A stretch of 64,000 bases of DNA from Nitrosospira multiformis. Its GTDB lineage: Bacteria > Pseudomonadota > Gammaproteobacteria > Burkholderiales > Nitrosomonadaceae. Position 1 is the first letter of the stretch. Every line of letters starts with the position of its first letter. The notes beneath the pieces are model-generated. The model worked only from the letters and a program-made list of their open reading frames with translations, did no database searches and was not told the origin of the DNA. This document shows, piece by piece, positions 49,372 through 59,505 of this stretch. A program made the position numbers and the translations under genes. The stretch lies in NCBI RefSeq assembly GCF_900110185.1, contig NZ_FOCT01000007.1:62001-126000 (forward strand), in the 5' to 3' direction.

Positions 49372-49593
49372 GACTTTTTCCGTTTACTGTTCATTGTCAT
49401 ATGGGAGCTGGAGTAACTTGGGCGGGGAGCATAGGCATAACGCTATGTGGTGCCCGCATGCTGAGGACCATTATTGATTATTGCCGCAGCATTACCAGGG
49501 AAATCCTAAACAAAGCCTCCGTCGCGCCTGCGAAGAGATTTGTTCAGTGGTTCCCAAGGCTATGGACTTGTTCCGGAGGATCAACCTGCTCCC

Positions 49594-51834
49594 TTATCCA
49601 TCGGTGCTGGTTGCAGGCAGATCAGTATGAACGAAAATGAGCCCAGCAAGCGGGGGCAGGGTGATAACAATTGAATCCGCTCGTTCCATGGAAGGCTGGC
49701 CGGTTGTGCGGATACTTCCCATGTTACCGAGATCGCTGCCGCCATAGTAACGAGAATCGCTGTTGAAGATTTCCTGATAGCTCCCCGCCGCGGGCACACC
49801 GATGCGGTAACGGCTGCGTGGAACCGGCGTAAAATTGAGTACCACCAGAGCAAACGAACCGTTCCGTGCAAAACGCAGATAACTGATCACGGAGTTGTCC
49901 GCATCATGACAATCCACCCACGAAAAGCCCTCCGGCTCAAAATCACGTTGATGCAGTGCGGCAACGGCACTGTACAGTTGGTTGAGGTCACGCACTGCCA
50001 TTTTTACTCCCTGATGCCAGCCATCGCCCAACTGATACCAGTCGAGTTCGCGCGATGAATTCCACTCCCGTCCCTGGGCAAATTCATTCCCCATGAAATT
50101 GAGTTTTTTCCCGGGATATGTCATCTGATAGGTAAACAGCAGGCGCAGGTTGGCGAATTGTTGCCATGCATCTCCCGGCATCTTGCCCAGGAGCGAACCT
50201 TTGCCGTGAACGACTTCATCATGGGAGAACGGCAGCACAAAGTTTTCGCTGTATGCGTATAACTGGCCGAACGTCAACTGCTCATGATGGAAACGCCGGT
50301 AGACCGGGTCATGGCGCATATACACCAAGGTATCGTTCATCCAGCCCATGTTCCACTTCATGGAAAAACCCAGCCCGCCGACGTAAGTCGGACGGGAGAC
50401 ACCCGGCCATGCAGTGGATTCCTCGGCAAGTGTCAGTGCTCCCGGAAATTCCTGATGCACCATGATATTCAGTTCACGCAGAAAATCGATGGCTTCCAGA
50501 TTCTCCCTGCCACCATATCTGTTCGGCAGCCATTCGCCCGGAAGCCGCGAATAGTCGAGATAGAGCATGGAAGCGACAGCATCAACACGCAGCCCGTCAA
50601 GATGAAATTCCGATAGCCAGTAATGGGCGCTGGAAAGGAGAAACGATTTCACCTCATTGCGCCCGTAGTTGAAAATGTGCGTGCCCCAGTCCTGATGCAG
50701 GCCCATGCGCGGATCCTCGTGTTCATATAGAGCACTCCCATCGAATCGGGCTAGGGCGAAAGCATCCTGCGGAAAGTGTGCGGGAACCCAATCCAGGATT
50801 ACGCCGATTCCCTCCTGATGACAGGCGTTGATGAAAAATTTCAGATCGTCCGATGTGCCGTAGCGGCTGGTTGCGGCAAAATAACCCGTCGTCTGATAAC
50901 CCCAGGATTCATCCAGGGGATGCTCTGAAATAGGGAGCAACTCGATATGCGTGTATCCCATTTCCCGTACATACGGGATCAGGTGATCGGCAAGTTCCCG
51001 GTATGAATAAAAACTTCCATTCGCGTGCCGTTTCCATGACCCGGCATGAACTTCATAAATATTGAGCGGAGTGGCAAGCCAATCCCATACTGCGCGCTCG
51101 GCCATCCACCGCGCGTCGCCCCACGTCATCTTGCTGCCGGGTGGGGTACGGGCAGCAGTGCCAGGACGTACTTCATAATGGCGCGCATACGGATCCGTTT
51201 TGAGAAGGATCGCGCCGGTATTCCGATTCCGGATTTCATATTTATAAAATGAATCCGTCGGCACGCCGGGGATAAACAATTCCCATACTCCGCTCGGACC
51301 ATGGGAGACCATGGGATGGATACGTCCATCCCAGCGGTTAAAGCTTCCCACCACACTGACGCGTTCCGCATTCGGTGCCCAGACGGAAAAACGAACTCCG
51401 GCAACCCCTTCCATTTCCATCAAATGGGAACCGAGCATACTGTAAGCCTGATGCAAGCGGCCCTCGTTGAACAGATACAGGTCATGTTCCGAAACTTGTG
51501 GAGGGAACGCATAGGCGTCATAAGTATCATATACATATGCTGGTGCTTCGAAGGAAGCCTCTTCGATGCGTAGCTGATAAGGCCCCGGCAGCGGTATAAG
51601 TCCCCACCATTCAAAAACTCCCGCGGGATGGGCTCTTGTCATGCTTTCGAAACCGCCATCTGTATTGATCCAGATGCTCGCAGCATGAGGATGGAAGGCG
51701 CGCACGACCCAATGCCCGTGTTCCGCATGGGTGCCAAGGAAGCTGAAAGGATCGTGCAGGCGTCCGGCCAGCAGGGCATGCAGCCGAGGGTCTCGCTTGA
51801 TGGAGGGGCGCTGTATTGTAGGGTACGCTCGCAT
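49594..51834 (-). CDS. glgB: 1,4-alpha-glucan branching enzyme
   Basis: GlgB creates alpha-1,6 branches in glycogen. The GH13 protein has an N-terminal carbohydrate-binding domain (about residues 1-120), a second beta-sandwich, and the catalytic barrel. The nucleophile is Asp418 ([11 protein letters not shown]) and the acid Glu471 (LAEEST), 53 residues apart as in the E. coli enzyme. [14 protein letters not shown] carries the transition-state residues. I take the ATG at 51834 (MRAYPTIQR, 746 residues, normal length). The frame is open further upstream without homology. TATAAT just upstream hints at a leaderless start. Confidence 0.94.
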   Translation of the reverse strand: MRAYPTIQRPSIKRDPRLHALLAGRLHDPFSFLGTHAEHGHWVVRAFHPHAASIWINTDGGFESMTRAHPAGVFEWWGLIPLPGPYQLRIEEASFEAPAYVYDTYDAYAFPPQVSEHDLYLFNEGRLHQAYSMLGSHLMEMEGVAGVRFSVWAPNAERVSVVGSFNRWDGRIHPMVSHGPSGVWELFIPGVPTDSFYKYEIRNRNTGAILLKTDPYARHYEVRPGTAARTPPGSKMTWGDARWMAERAVWDWLATPLNIYEVHAGSWKRHANGSFYSYRELADHLIPYVREMGYTHIELLPISEHPLDESWGYQTTGYFAATSRYGTSDDLKFFINACHQEGIGVILDWVPAHFPQDAFALARFDGSALYEHEDPRMGLHQDWGTHIFNYGRNEVKSFLLSSAHYWLSEFHLDGLRVDAVASMLYLDYSRLPGEWLPNRYGGRENLEAIDFLRELNIMVHQEFPGALTLAEESTAWPGVSRPTYVGGLGFSMKWNMGWMNDTLVYMRHDPVYRRFHHEQLTFGQLYAYSENFVLPFSHDEVVHGKGSLLGKMPGDAWQQFANLRLLFTYQMTYPGKKLNFMGNEFAQGREWNSSRELDWYQLGDGWHQGVKMAVRDLNQLYSAVAALHQRDFEPEGFSWVDCHDADNSVISYLRFARNGSFALVVLNFTPVPRSRYRIGVPAAGSYQEIFNSDSRYYGGSDLGNMGSIRTTGQPSMERADSIVITLPPLAGLIFVHTDLPATSTDG

Positions 51835-52219
51835 GTATCGATTATAACGTGGATAGTCCGGGTAGCGAGGGCGGCAACTGCATACGAGCAGGACCGATTT
51901 ACACGATGGACGCGAGATTTTTGCCAAGAAACTGCGAGAGCAGAGGGTGGAGCCGGAAGCAACGCTGCAGTTTTCGCGGGGCATCGTCAGGAAGGTCGAC
52001 CGCAACATTGCCTGTCATATGGCAAAGGGCAGAGAGAGTATGTTCAAGTTTGCGCTCAGTCATGATGGGCTGGAGCAGGTCTTGCGTGCTGGCGCCACAT
52101 TTCGTTGCCCGTTATCCCCATATGCATACCGTGCGTTCCGTGGCTGCAGGAGTTTCCCAAACCGGGACTGCGTCAGTGCGAGCAATTGCCGGGCTTCCCG
52201 GATTTGGGATCGTCTCTTT
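51835..52219. other. region upstream of glgB
   Basis: This 385-base stretch is open on both strands for 60-120 codons, but I see no recognisable protein and no good start. The minus-strand frame that continues glgB upstream is rich in Ser, Cys and Arg and does not look like a protein N-terminus. TATAAT on the minus strand (51846 down to 51841) is a candidate -10 for glgB, only six bases from its ATG. Confidence 0.5.
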
Positions 52220-52441
52220 TTAATGATCAGTACATAAGTAGGAGAGAACATTGTCGTCCTGATCTAGCATTTCTTCCAGGTGTGCCGCGTTCTCTTCTTC
52301 CACGTCGATAAACGCCAGATCATGCTTACCGTTGTAGCGCTGGACTGCATCTCGCCACGAGCCGTCGCACGCAAGGGCGAGCGCGTTTACTGCAAACGAC
52401 TTCTGATTGTTGGCGAAGATGATTTTGTAGCTTTTGGCCAC
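52220..52441 (-). CDS. small protein of unknown function (73 residues)
   Basis: This short acidic protein starts at a GTG with a good ribosome-binding site (AGGAGA, 7-8 bases upstream). The sequence runs from MAKSYKIIFANNQKSFAVNA to a Glu/Asp-rich C-terminal half (FIDVEEENAAHLEEMLDQDD) and ends LCTDH. No signal peptide or membrane segment is seen. I do not recognise a family. The quality of the start and the protein-like composition make it a likely real gene. It lies between the divergent glgB and glgC genes and could be linked to glycogen metabolism by position only. Confidence 0.72.
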   Translation of the reverse strand: MAKSYKIIFANNQKSFAVNALALACDGSWRDAVQRYNGKHDLAFIDVEEENAAHLEEMLDQDDNVLSYLCTDH

Positions 52442-52820
52442 TTTGCTTCTCCTCTTGATTTGGCTTGGTTAATCGGTTGCTGCATGATTCACACTACACA
52501 GGAACATTGTTCCTGTTCCCAAGAGGGAAAGAGGGATATTTTTAGGAGCGGAGAGATGTCCAAAATCCTCGCGCTAGCAGCTTATCGCGCGTTCCCGCAC
52601 AATAATTTTTTTTCGCTATTTTAGCCCGTTCCGCCATGACTTTGGCAACCTCAGGCTTGGCTTGGGGCGGGCAGCCCATAAGAGGAGCAGGCAGGGAAGA
52701 AACAGCTCCGGCGAGACAAGGCGTCTGCGCTTCCTTCAATTTAGCTGCAGAAAACTGCTGCAACTGCAGTAATATAATGGTAAAAGAGTCGCCCATGCGA
52801 CAATTCAAGGGAGGTCCTGA
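52442..52820. other. region between the small gene and glgC
   Basis: This 379-base stretch separates divergent transcription units. No gene is supported. It carries a perfect -10 hexamer TATAAT at 52773-52778, preceded by a repeated CTGCAG (52745-52750 and 52764-52769). The glgC ribosome-binding site GGGAGGT lies at its right end. The -35 is poor, so an activator may be needed. Confidence 0.5.
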
Positions 52821-54098
52821 ATGAAATTGCCGGCTGACTTGCGCTCTTATAGCCAGATCACACGTAATTCGATAGCAATGATACTGGCGGGCGGCCGCGG
52901 CACCCGGCTGCGGCAGTTGACCGACTGGCGGGCGAAACCTGCGGTTCCTTTCGGGGGGAAGTTCCGCATCATCGATTTCCCTCTTTCAAATTGCGTGAAT
53001 TCCGGTATTCGCCGCATTGGTGTCGCAACGCAATACAAGGCGCAAAGCCTGATCAGCCATATCCAGCAGGGATGGGGATTTCTTGACGGACGGTTTCAGG
53101 AATTCATCGAACTGTTGCCGGCACAACAGAGAACCGAAGAAAGCTGGTACCAGGGAACAGCGGATGCCGTATATCAGAATATCGACATCCTGCGGAGTCA
53201 TAATCCAGATTACGTGCTGATCCTGGGTGGCGATCACGTCTACAAAATGGATTATGCCAAATTACTGGCCGATCACATTGCAAAATCCGCCGAGATGACC
53301 ATTGCCTGTATCGATCTTCCTCTGGAGGAGGCGAGTGCTTTCGGAGTCATGAGTGTAACCAAGGACGGAAGGGTGACAGATTTCACCGAAAAGCCTTTAG
53401 TTCCCACCGCGGTTCCAGGTCGTCCGGGCTATGCACTTGTCAGCATGGGAATATACGTTTTCAATGCTGATTTTCTTTTCGATCAGTTGATACGTGATCA
53501 CGACGATCCGAACTCGTCGCATGATTTCGGAAAGGATCTGATCCCGCATCTTGTTCCACGGAGCCGTGTTTTTACCCACCGCTTCTCGGACAGTTGCGTG
53601 AACATGGTTTCTGGCGTACCGTATTGGCGCGACGTGGGCACAGTCGAGGCGTATTGGGAAGCCAATCTCGACCTGGTTCAGGTGACGCCCGATCTCAACC
53701 TGTATGATCAGGACTGGCCCATCTGGACGCACCAGGAGCAGCTACCTCCGGCCAAATTTGTCTTTGATAATGATGATCGGCGGGGGCAGGCGCTGGATTC
53801 CATGGTTTCCGGCGGTTGCATTATCAGCGGGGCAACCGTGCGCCGCTCGCTATTGTTTTCCAATGTGCAGGTACGAAGTTACAGCATGCTTGAAGATTCG
53901 GTGATATTGCCGAACGTGGATGTAGGTCGAAATGCACGGTTGAGGCGGGTAGTGGTCGACAAGAACTGCATCATTCCTCCCGGTCTGGAGGTGGGATTTG
54001 ATCCGGTGGAAGACAGAAAGCATTTTTATGTGACGGAAACGGGTGTTACGCTTGTCACTCCGGAAATGCTGGGGCAAAAGATACATTACGTAAGATAA
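52821..54098 (+). CDS. glgC: glucose-1-phosphate adenylyltransferase
   Basis: GlgC makes ADP-glucose from ATP and glucose-1-phosphate, the committed and usually allosterically controlled step of glycogen synthesis. The 425-residue protein has LAGGRGTRLRQLTDWRAKPAVPFGG near residue 22, with the Arg/Lys effector and catalytic residues. IDFPLSNCVNSGIRRI, YQGTADAVYQN and VLILGGDHVYKMDY follow. A left-handed beta-helix lies in the C-terminal third. A strong ribosome-binding site (GGGAGGT) precedes the ATG. A GH57 gene follows after 44 bases, probably in one operon. Confidence 0.97.
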   Translation: MKLPADLRSYSQITRNSIAMILAGGRGTRLRQLTDWRAKPAVPFGGKFRIIDFPLSNCVNSGIRRIGVATQYKAQSLISHIQQGWGFLDGRFQEFIELLPAQQRTEESWYQGTADAVYQNIDILRSHNPDYVLILGGDHVYKMDYAKLLADHIAKSAEMTIACIDLPLEEASAFGVMSVTKDGRVTDFTEKPLVPTAVPGRPGYALVSMGIYVFNADFLFDQLIRDHDDPNSSHDFGKDLIPHLVPRSRVFTHRFSDSCVNMVSGVPYWRDVGTVEAYWEANLDLVQVTPDLNLYDQDWPIWTHQEQLPPAKFVFDNDDRRGQALDSMVSGGCIISGATVRRSLLFSNVQVRSYSMLEDSVILPNVDVGRNARLRRVVVDKNCIIPPGLEVGFDPVEDRKHFYVTETGVTLVTPEMLGQKIHYVR

Positions 54099-54142
54099 TA
54101 GAAACGGATCTGGATAAGGTTGATCAAACAGGTGTGCGAGAT

Positions 54143-55843
54143 ATGCAACCAGTACAATTAGTCTTGCTGTGGCACATGCATCAGCCGGATTATCGCAATT
54201 ATGAGACCGGCGAATTCATGCTCCCGTGGGTATACCTGCACGCGATCAAGGATTACAGCGATATGGCTGCTCACCTTGAGGCCCACCCTCGTATGAAGGC
54301 GGTGGTCAATTTCGTCCCTGTATTGCTGGATCAGCTCGAGGACTATGCCACCCAGTTTGCTTCCGGAGAGCTCCGGGATCCGCTGTTGCGGTTGCTGGCC
54401 ATCCCCAGCCTGGATGACGTTTCCGAAGAAGATCGGTTACGCGCCTTCGACAGCTGTTTTCGCAGCAATCATCTGACCATGATGCAGCCGTATCCTGCGT
54501 ACAAGCGTCTGTACGACATCCATGAAATGTTGAGGGAATACGGGGACGGGGAATTGACCTATCTTTCCGGCCAGTATCTTGCGGATCTGCTGGTCTGGTA
54601 TCACCTCGCCTGGACGGGTGAGAGTGTGCGGCGAAGCAGTGAGGTCGTGATCCAATTGATGACCCAGGCGAAGGGTTTCAGCTATGCAGACCGGATGCAA
54701 TTGCTCGATGTGATCGGAGAGGTTGTGCAAGGCTTGATTCCTCGTTATCGCAAGCTGGTGGAATCGGGGCAGATCGAGCTTTCCACCACACCGCATTACC
54801 ATCCGCTCGCACCCTTGCTGATCGATTTTTCATCCGCTCGCGAGAGCATGCCGGGTTCGGCTCTGCCGACCGAATCGGTTTATCCCGGCGGGCGGAGTCG
54901 CGTCGCATCCCAACTGGTTTCCGCCATTGAAAGCCATGGCGCGCGTTTTGGCGCAAGACCCGAGGGAGTATGGCCTGCAGAAGGAGCGGTATCAGCACCA
55001 CTACTTGAGATACTGGGTGAAAAAGGTTGCCAGTGGTGCGCCAGTGGCGAAGGGGTGCTGGCGAACAGTTTGCGTCATTCCTATCCGGGTGAGCCTCTGC
55101 CGGAGAGGAGGCGCTTTCTTTACCGGCCATATCGGGTTGACGGAAAAGCAGGCGATGTCATTTGCTTCTTCCGGGACGAGAAATTGTCGGACATGATCGG
55201 TTTCGAATATGCCAAGTGGTTTGGGCGGGACGCTGCCGAGCATCTGGTGCGATCTCTGGAGGAGATCGGGCATAGCGCATTGCCGGGAGAGAAACCGGTC
55301 GTGAGCGTGATTCTCGACGGTGAGAATGCTTGGGAATACTATCCCTACAATGGATATTATTTCCTCAATGATCTGTACGAAATTCTGGAAAACCATCCTT
55401 CCATCCATTCCACGACCTATCGCGACTATATCGCATCGGAGAAAGAGACGGAAGCGGCGCGCCTGCCGGTTCTGACCGCGGGCAGCTGGGTGTATGGAAC
55501 TTTCTCCACTTGGATCGGGGATCGGGACAAGAATCGTGCGTGGGATCTGCTGAGCGCCGCCAAGCACAGCTATGATCTTGTCATGCAAAGTGGGCGCCTG
55601 ACTCCTGACGAAAGAAGGAAAGCGGAGCGGCAGCTTGCATCCTGCGAAAGTTCCGACTGGTTCTGGTGGTTGGGGGACTATAATCCGCCTTATGCGGTAT
55701 CGAGCTTCGACCAGTTATTCCGCGACAATCTTGCCAATCTTTATGTCCTGCTAAAATTGCCTGTGCCCATCTCTGTCACTGAGCCAATCAGCCACGGAGG
55801 AGGGGTACATGAAACGAGCGGTGCCATGCGGCGTGCTTCCTAA
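54143..55843 (+). CDS. glycoside hydrolase family 57 enzyme
   Basis: This 566-residue enzyme of the GH57 family acts on alpha-glucans; members are amylases, branching enzymes or 4-alpha-glucanotransferases. Its motifs are the N-terminal WHMHQPDY (His11, His13), the nucleophile Glu280 in GVWPAEGAVSAP, and the acid/base Asp392 in VILDGENAWEYYPYNG. The ATG at 54143 is preferred, with AGGTG 8 bases upstream; a GTG three codons earlier has no space for a ribosome-binding site. Its place after glgC suggests a role in glycogen build-up or turnover. The exact reaction cannot be told. Confidence 0.9.
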   Translation: MQPVQLVLLWHMHQPDYRNYETGEFMLPWVYLHAIKDYSDMAAHLEAHPRMKAVVNFVPVLLDQLEDYATQFASGELRDPLLRLLAIPSLDDVSEEDRLRAFDSCFRSNHLTMMQPYPAYKRLYDIHEMLREYGDGELTYLSGQYLADLLVWYHLAWTGESVRRSSEVVIQLMTQAKGFSYADRMQLLDVIGEVVQGLIPRYRKLVESGQIELSTTPHYHPLAPLLIDFSSARESMPGSALPTESVYPGGRSRVASQLVSAIESHGARFGARPEGVWPAEGAVSAPLLEILGEKGCQWCASGEGVLANSLRHSYPGEPLPERRRFLYRPYRVDGKAGDVICFFRDEKLSDMIGFEYAKWFGRDAAEHLVRSLEEIGHSALPGEKPVVSVILDGENAWEYYPYNGYYFLNDLYEILENHPSIHSTTYRDYIASEKETEAARLPVLTAGSWVYGTFSTWIGDRDKNRAWDLLSAAKHSYDLVMQSGRLTPDERRKAERQLASCESSDWFWWLGDYNPPYAVSSFDQLFRDNLANLYVLLKLPVPISVTEPISHGGGVHETSGAMRRAS

Positions 55844-56363
55844 AGCCCTGCTTTTATTCCTTGTTTCTATTCCTGCTGTGAAGCAAAGCGTGGGAAGGTT
55901 TTTCTGAAGCGCGGCGCGATGCCAATCCATTCCCCGCTTTTGGGATTCATGCTCTACGCGTCAGCCTGAGCAACACTCAAATCTTTTCACTCTGATGAGA
56001 TATCGGTGGGATAAACTTCGACAAAGTATCCGAACTTACTTCGCCTGCTCGTCAGGCTCGACTTGCTGACCTTGCTGACCGTGAGCCACTTGGCTTCAGT
56101 GTTTCCGATGCTTTCGACGATAATGAAACAAAGGAAACTGTCTCCTTAACAGAGAGAGAAAGGCGTGTAGTAGTCTTCGCGCTCATCCGCTTGATCGAAC
56201 CGCAGACTCTCCCGAGTCCGGCACAGTCAAGTGACAGGGCAGGGTGGGGCAACAGGTCTTAAACCCATGATTGCAGTATGGTTCGGGGTCTTGGGGCTAT
56301 AGTGATGTTCATAAAATTTCTGGTAAAATTGCGGATTCTCCAAGAGCTCAGCAAGGATCTGTC
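55844..56363. other. 520-base region between the GH57 gene and fdxA
   Basis: No intact gene is supported. On the plus strand, 55999-56263 is open for 87 codons with protein-like composition (for example SVSDAFDDNETKETVSLTER) but without a start codon, so it may be a gene remnant. A tandem 9-base repeat TTGCTGACC (56063-56071 and 56072-56080) lies inside it. A candidate extended -10 for fdxA is at 56321-56329. Confidence 0.5.
56321..56329 (+). promoter_or_regulatory. candidate fdxA promoter, extended -10
   Basis: TGG followed by TAAAAT fits an extended -10 element, 35 bases before the fdxA start codon. No clear -35 is seen, which an extended -10 does not strictly need. Confidence 0.35.
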
Positions 56364-56687
56364 ATGACTTATGTAGTAACTGAAAGTTGTATCAAATGCA
56401 AATACACGGATTGCGTGGATGTGTGTCCAGTGGATTGCTTTCGGGAGGGGCCCAATTTTCTGGTGATTGATCCTGACGAGTGCATCGACTGCACTTTGTG
56501 TGTGGCTGAGTGCCCGGTAGAGGCTATTTACTCTGAGGACGATGTGCCGGGAACGCAGCAACATTTCATCGCACTCAATGCTGAATTATCCAAGTCCTGG
56601 AAACCTATCATCGAGAAAAAGGATGCGCTGCCTGATGCCGACGATTGGGCAAAGGTGACGGAAAAGCTGGAAAAGCTGGAACGCTGA
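56364..56687 (+). CDS. fdxA: 7Fe ferredoxin FdxA
   Basis: FdxA is a small electron carrier with one [3Fe-4S] and one [4Fe-4S] cluster (107 residues). By alignment with Azotobacter ferredoxin I, Cys9, Cys17 and Cys50 would bind the 3Fe cluster. Cys21, Cys40, Cys43 and Cys46 would bind the 4Fe cluster. Cys12 and Cys25 are also conserved there. The ATG at 56364 ([12 protein letters not shown]) is the normal family start and has AGGA 7 bases upstream. The C-terminal helical tail is typical. Its partner enzymes are unknown. Confidence 0.96.
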   Translation: MTYVVTESCIKCKYTDCVDVCPVDCFREGPNFLVIDPDECIDCTLCVAECPVEAIYSEDDVPGTQQHFIALNAELSKSWKPIIEKKDALPDADDWAKVTEKLEKLER

Positions 56688-56712
56688 TTCAATAGCGGTA
56701 GCTTGCCGCGGC

Positions 56713-59505
56713 ATGCCTGCCATTCCTCATTCTCTAAAAATTCCTTTCCCCGAAGTTGTTGTAAATCGTATCGCCGGATTGAAAGCCGGCGATACGGTTG
56801 TGACTCCCAACACCCGGCTCGCCATCACCCTCAGGCGCGAGTTCGATCGAATCCAGGCAGCGCAAGGACTTTCTGCCTGGGCTTCAGCCGATATTCTGCC
56901 AGTTTCCGCATTTATCGAGCGCATCTACGAAGATGCGCTTTATTCCACTCATGCATCTCATCTACCCCAGTTGCTTACATCTGCACAGGAGCAGTTCTTG
57001 TGGGAGGAGGTCGTCGGTCAATCGGCTGCTCCCGTTTTGCTCTCGGTGGCAGAAACCGCACGGTTGGCCCGGGAGGCATGGATGCTTGCCCATGAGTGGC
57101 AGTTGATCCCCCGGCGCGGGAAATTCGTGTTGAACGAGGATTGCAGGGCATTCAGCGCCTGGTCGCACCGCTATGAAAATGTCACCCGCAAGGCTCGCCA
57201 GATCGACCGTGCACGTCTTTGCACGCTTGTAACCGGGTTGTGCGGTTCTCCTGGTATCGCGATACCGCAACGCCTGATTTGTTATGGTTTCGACAGCGTT
57301 ACGCCCCAGTGGGCTGCGCTGCTGGCAAAGCTTGAGGAAGCGGGTTGCGAGGTCGATGAGGTGACAGGAACCGGTCCGTCCGCGCAGCGGTTCGAAAAGC
57401 CGTACTCCGCAAACCGGGCCGTGCACCGGGTGGAATGTGACGTCAGCAATGATGAGATTTATCATGCCGCGGTGTGGGCGCGGGCCCGAATCGAGAGGGA
57501 TAGTGCTGCTCGCGTCGGCATAGCGGTTCCGCCGCTTTCGGAGTATCGGAGTAGTCTCGTACGAATCTTCAGCTCCGTGATGGATCCGGATGTCCGTCAA
57601 GCTCTTCCCGGCGTACCGCGGCACATGCCATTCAACATATCCCTGGGTGCTGCGCTGAGTTCGTATCCGCTGGTGCATGCTGCATTCCTTGTGCTTGAGC
57701 TCATCCAGGGAGAAATCGAGTTCGAGCGTGCAAGCCTCTTGTTACGATCTCCCTTCCTGGCGGGGGCGGAGACTGAAATGCTTCCTCGCGCGCAGCTTGA
57801 TGCAAAATTGCGCAAGCATGCCGAGCCTGTGATCACACTCGAACGCCTGCTTGTACTGGTAAAGCGTAAAAACAACGCGAACTGTCCAATCCTGGTGAAG
57901 CTGCTGTGGGCCTGCGAAAAGTTCCGCAAAAAAATGTCGACAGACGTGCAGCGTCCTTCCGCGCTGGCAAGAGCAATTTCCGATATCCTGCGGCTCGTCG
58001 GATTTCCAGGTGAAAGAACTCCTGACTCTTCAGAGTATCAGACGCTCAAAAAATGGCAGGACGTCCTCGCGGGTTTAGCCCTGCTTGATAACGTTACCAC
58101 CGGGATGAGCTATCGCCAGGCTATGTCACATCTGCGCAGGATAGCTGCCGATACCTTGTTTCAGCCAGAGACGCCGGACGTTCCCATCCAGATACTCGGC
58201 GTCTTTGAAGCTGGCGGAATGATGTTCGATCATCTCTGGGTGATGGGATTGTCGGATGAGGCCTGGCCGCTGCAACCACGCCCGAACCCGTTCCTGCCGA
58301 TCGAGCTGCAGCGCGCCGAAAGGCTGCCCCTGGGCTCGCCGGCAGTCACTCTCGAACTTGCGTCCCGTTTTACGGATGGATGGCTGGCTGCATCGAAGGA
58401 AGTTATTCTGAGTCATGCCCGGCATATCGGAAGCAGCGATACGCGTGAACTGGCGCCAAGTCCGTTGATCGCACATATTGCTGCCAGCGATATCACGCTT
58501 TTCGGCCTGCTTCCGGATTATGTGAAACATCGCGATCTGATCCATCGGGGACGCGGACTTGAGCGAATAAAGGATGAACCGGCGCCCGGGATAGTCTCTG
58601 CCAAAGGAGGAGATGGCAGAGCCCGGGGCGGGGTGGCGGTGATAAAAGACCAGGCCGCCTGTCCATTTCGTGCGTTGGCGCTACATCGTTTGCATGCGGA
58701 AGGCTTGAAGACGCCTCACCCTGGACTTGATGCGGGAGAGCGCGGCACGCTGGTTCACGAGATGCTTGCCCAGGTATGGGGGCAGATCAAGAATAAGAGC
58801 GCACTCGACGCTCTGGCTGAGGACGAGTTGAGAACGCTGCTGACCAGTGCCGCGGGGGAAGTCATTGCACGCATGAGCGCCAGACATTCGCATACTTTGT
58901 CAGAACGTCTTGCCCAGATCGAGCAGCGGCGGCTGGCAAGATTGGCCCGAGAATGGCTCGAAGAAGAGAGGAAGCGAAGCGATTTCACTGTAGTTTCCAT
59001 CGAGGCCAGAAAGAGCATCGAAATCGCCGGACTCGCATTGAACACCCGGCTGGATCGCGTGGATGAACTCGCCGACGGTCGCCGGATTGTCATCGACTAC
59101 AAAACACGGGCGCCTTCCGTGAACGCGATGCTGGGTGAGCGCCCGGACGAGCCTCAACTGCCGCTCTATCTTGTAGCCGCTGAGGTGAACGCTGCCGCCA
59201 TTGCCTTTGCGCAAGTCAGGGCCGGGGAAATGCGGTACACCGCGCTTGCCCGCGACAACGATCTTTTACCCGACGTAAAGGGGTTCGCGGAATCACGCCA
59301 CATCGATCGATATGACTCGTGGGAAGCGCTCGTCGCAGCGTGGTTTGAGGCTCTTATAAGCGTCGTTACCGATTTTTCCAGCGGTCATTCGCAAGTCGAC
59401 CCCAAGAAATATCCACAGACCTGCCGCACATGCGATGTTCAGCCCTTATGCCGTATTTACGAGCGCGTAGCCACGGATTTCACCGCGCAAGGGGAGGAAG
59501 AATGA
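56713..59505 (+). CDS. addB: AddB-type nuclease subunit (PD-(D/E)XK, inactive helicase fold)
   Basis: This is probably AddB, one half of the AddAB helicase-nuclease that processes double-strand breaks for recombination. The 930-residue protein has no Walker A in its N-terminal helicase-like part, as expected for AddB. The C-terminal nuclease has NTRLDRVDELADGRRIVIDYKT with Asp795 and Lys797. Four cysteines, Cys650 (AACPFRA), Cys904, Cys907 and Cys913 (QTCRTCDVQPLC), form the 4Fe-4S 'iron staple' pattern. It overlaps addA by 4 bases. No RecC- or RecD-like gene is present. Confidence 0.88.
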   Translation: MPAIPHSLKIPFPEVVVNRIAGLKAGDTVVTPNTRLAITLRREFDRIQAAQGLSAWASADILPVSAFIERIYEDALYSTHASHLPQLLTSAQEQFLWEEVVGQSAAPVLLSVAETARLAREAWMLAHEWQLIPRRGKFVLNEDCRAFSAWSHRYENVTRKARQIDRARLCTLVTGLCGSPGIAIPQRLICYGFDSVTPQWAALLAKLEEAGCEVDEVTGTGPSAQRFEKPYSANRAVHRVECDVSNDEIYHAAVWARARIERDSAARVGIAVPPLSEYRSSLVRIFSSVMDPDVRQALPGVPRHMPFNISLGAALSSYPLVHAAFLVLELIQGEIEFERASLLLRSPFLAGAETEMLPRAQLDAKLRKHAEPVITLERLLVLVKRKNNANCPILVKLLWACEKFRKKMSTDVQRPSALARAISDILRLVGFPGERTPDSSEYQTLKKWQDVLAGLALLDNVTTGMSYRQAMSHLRRIAADTLFQPETPDVPIQILGVFEAGGMMFDHLWVMGLSDEAWPLQPRPNPFLPIELQRAERLPLGSPAVTLELASRFTDGWLAASKEVILSHARHIGSSDTRELAPSPLIAHIAASDITLFGLLPDYVKHRDLIHRGRGLERIKDEPAPGIVSAKGGDGRARGGVAVIKDQAACPFRALALHRLHAEGLKTPHPGLDAGERGTLVHEMLAQVWGQIKNKSALDALAEDELRTLLTSAAGEVIARMSARHSHTLSERLAQIEQRRLARLAREWLEEERKRSDFTVVSIEARKSIEIAGLALNTRLDRVDELADGRRIVIDYKTRAPSVNAMLGERPDEPQLPLYLVAAEVNAAAIAFAQVRAGEMRYTALARDNDLLPDVKGFAESRHIDRYDSWEALVAAWFEALISVVTDFSSGHSQVDPKKYPQTCRTCDVQPLCRIYERVATDFTAQGEEE

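Noticed and set aside
52542..52808. 88-codon minus-strand frame upstream of glgC
   Set aside because: It covers the likely glgC promoter, has low-complexity composition and no ribosome-binding site.
56052..56252. 66-codon minus-strand frame upstream of fdxA
   Set aside because: It is Ser/Ala/Arg-rich with no recognisable fold. The plus-strand frame in the same place is equally open, so both may be chance.
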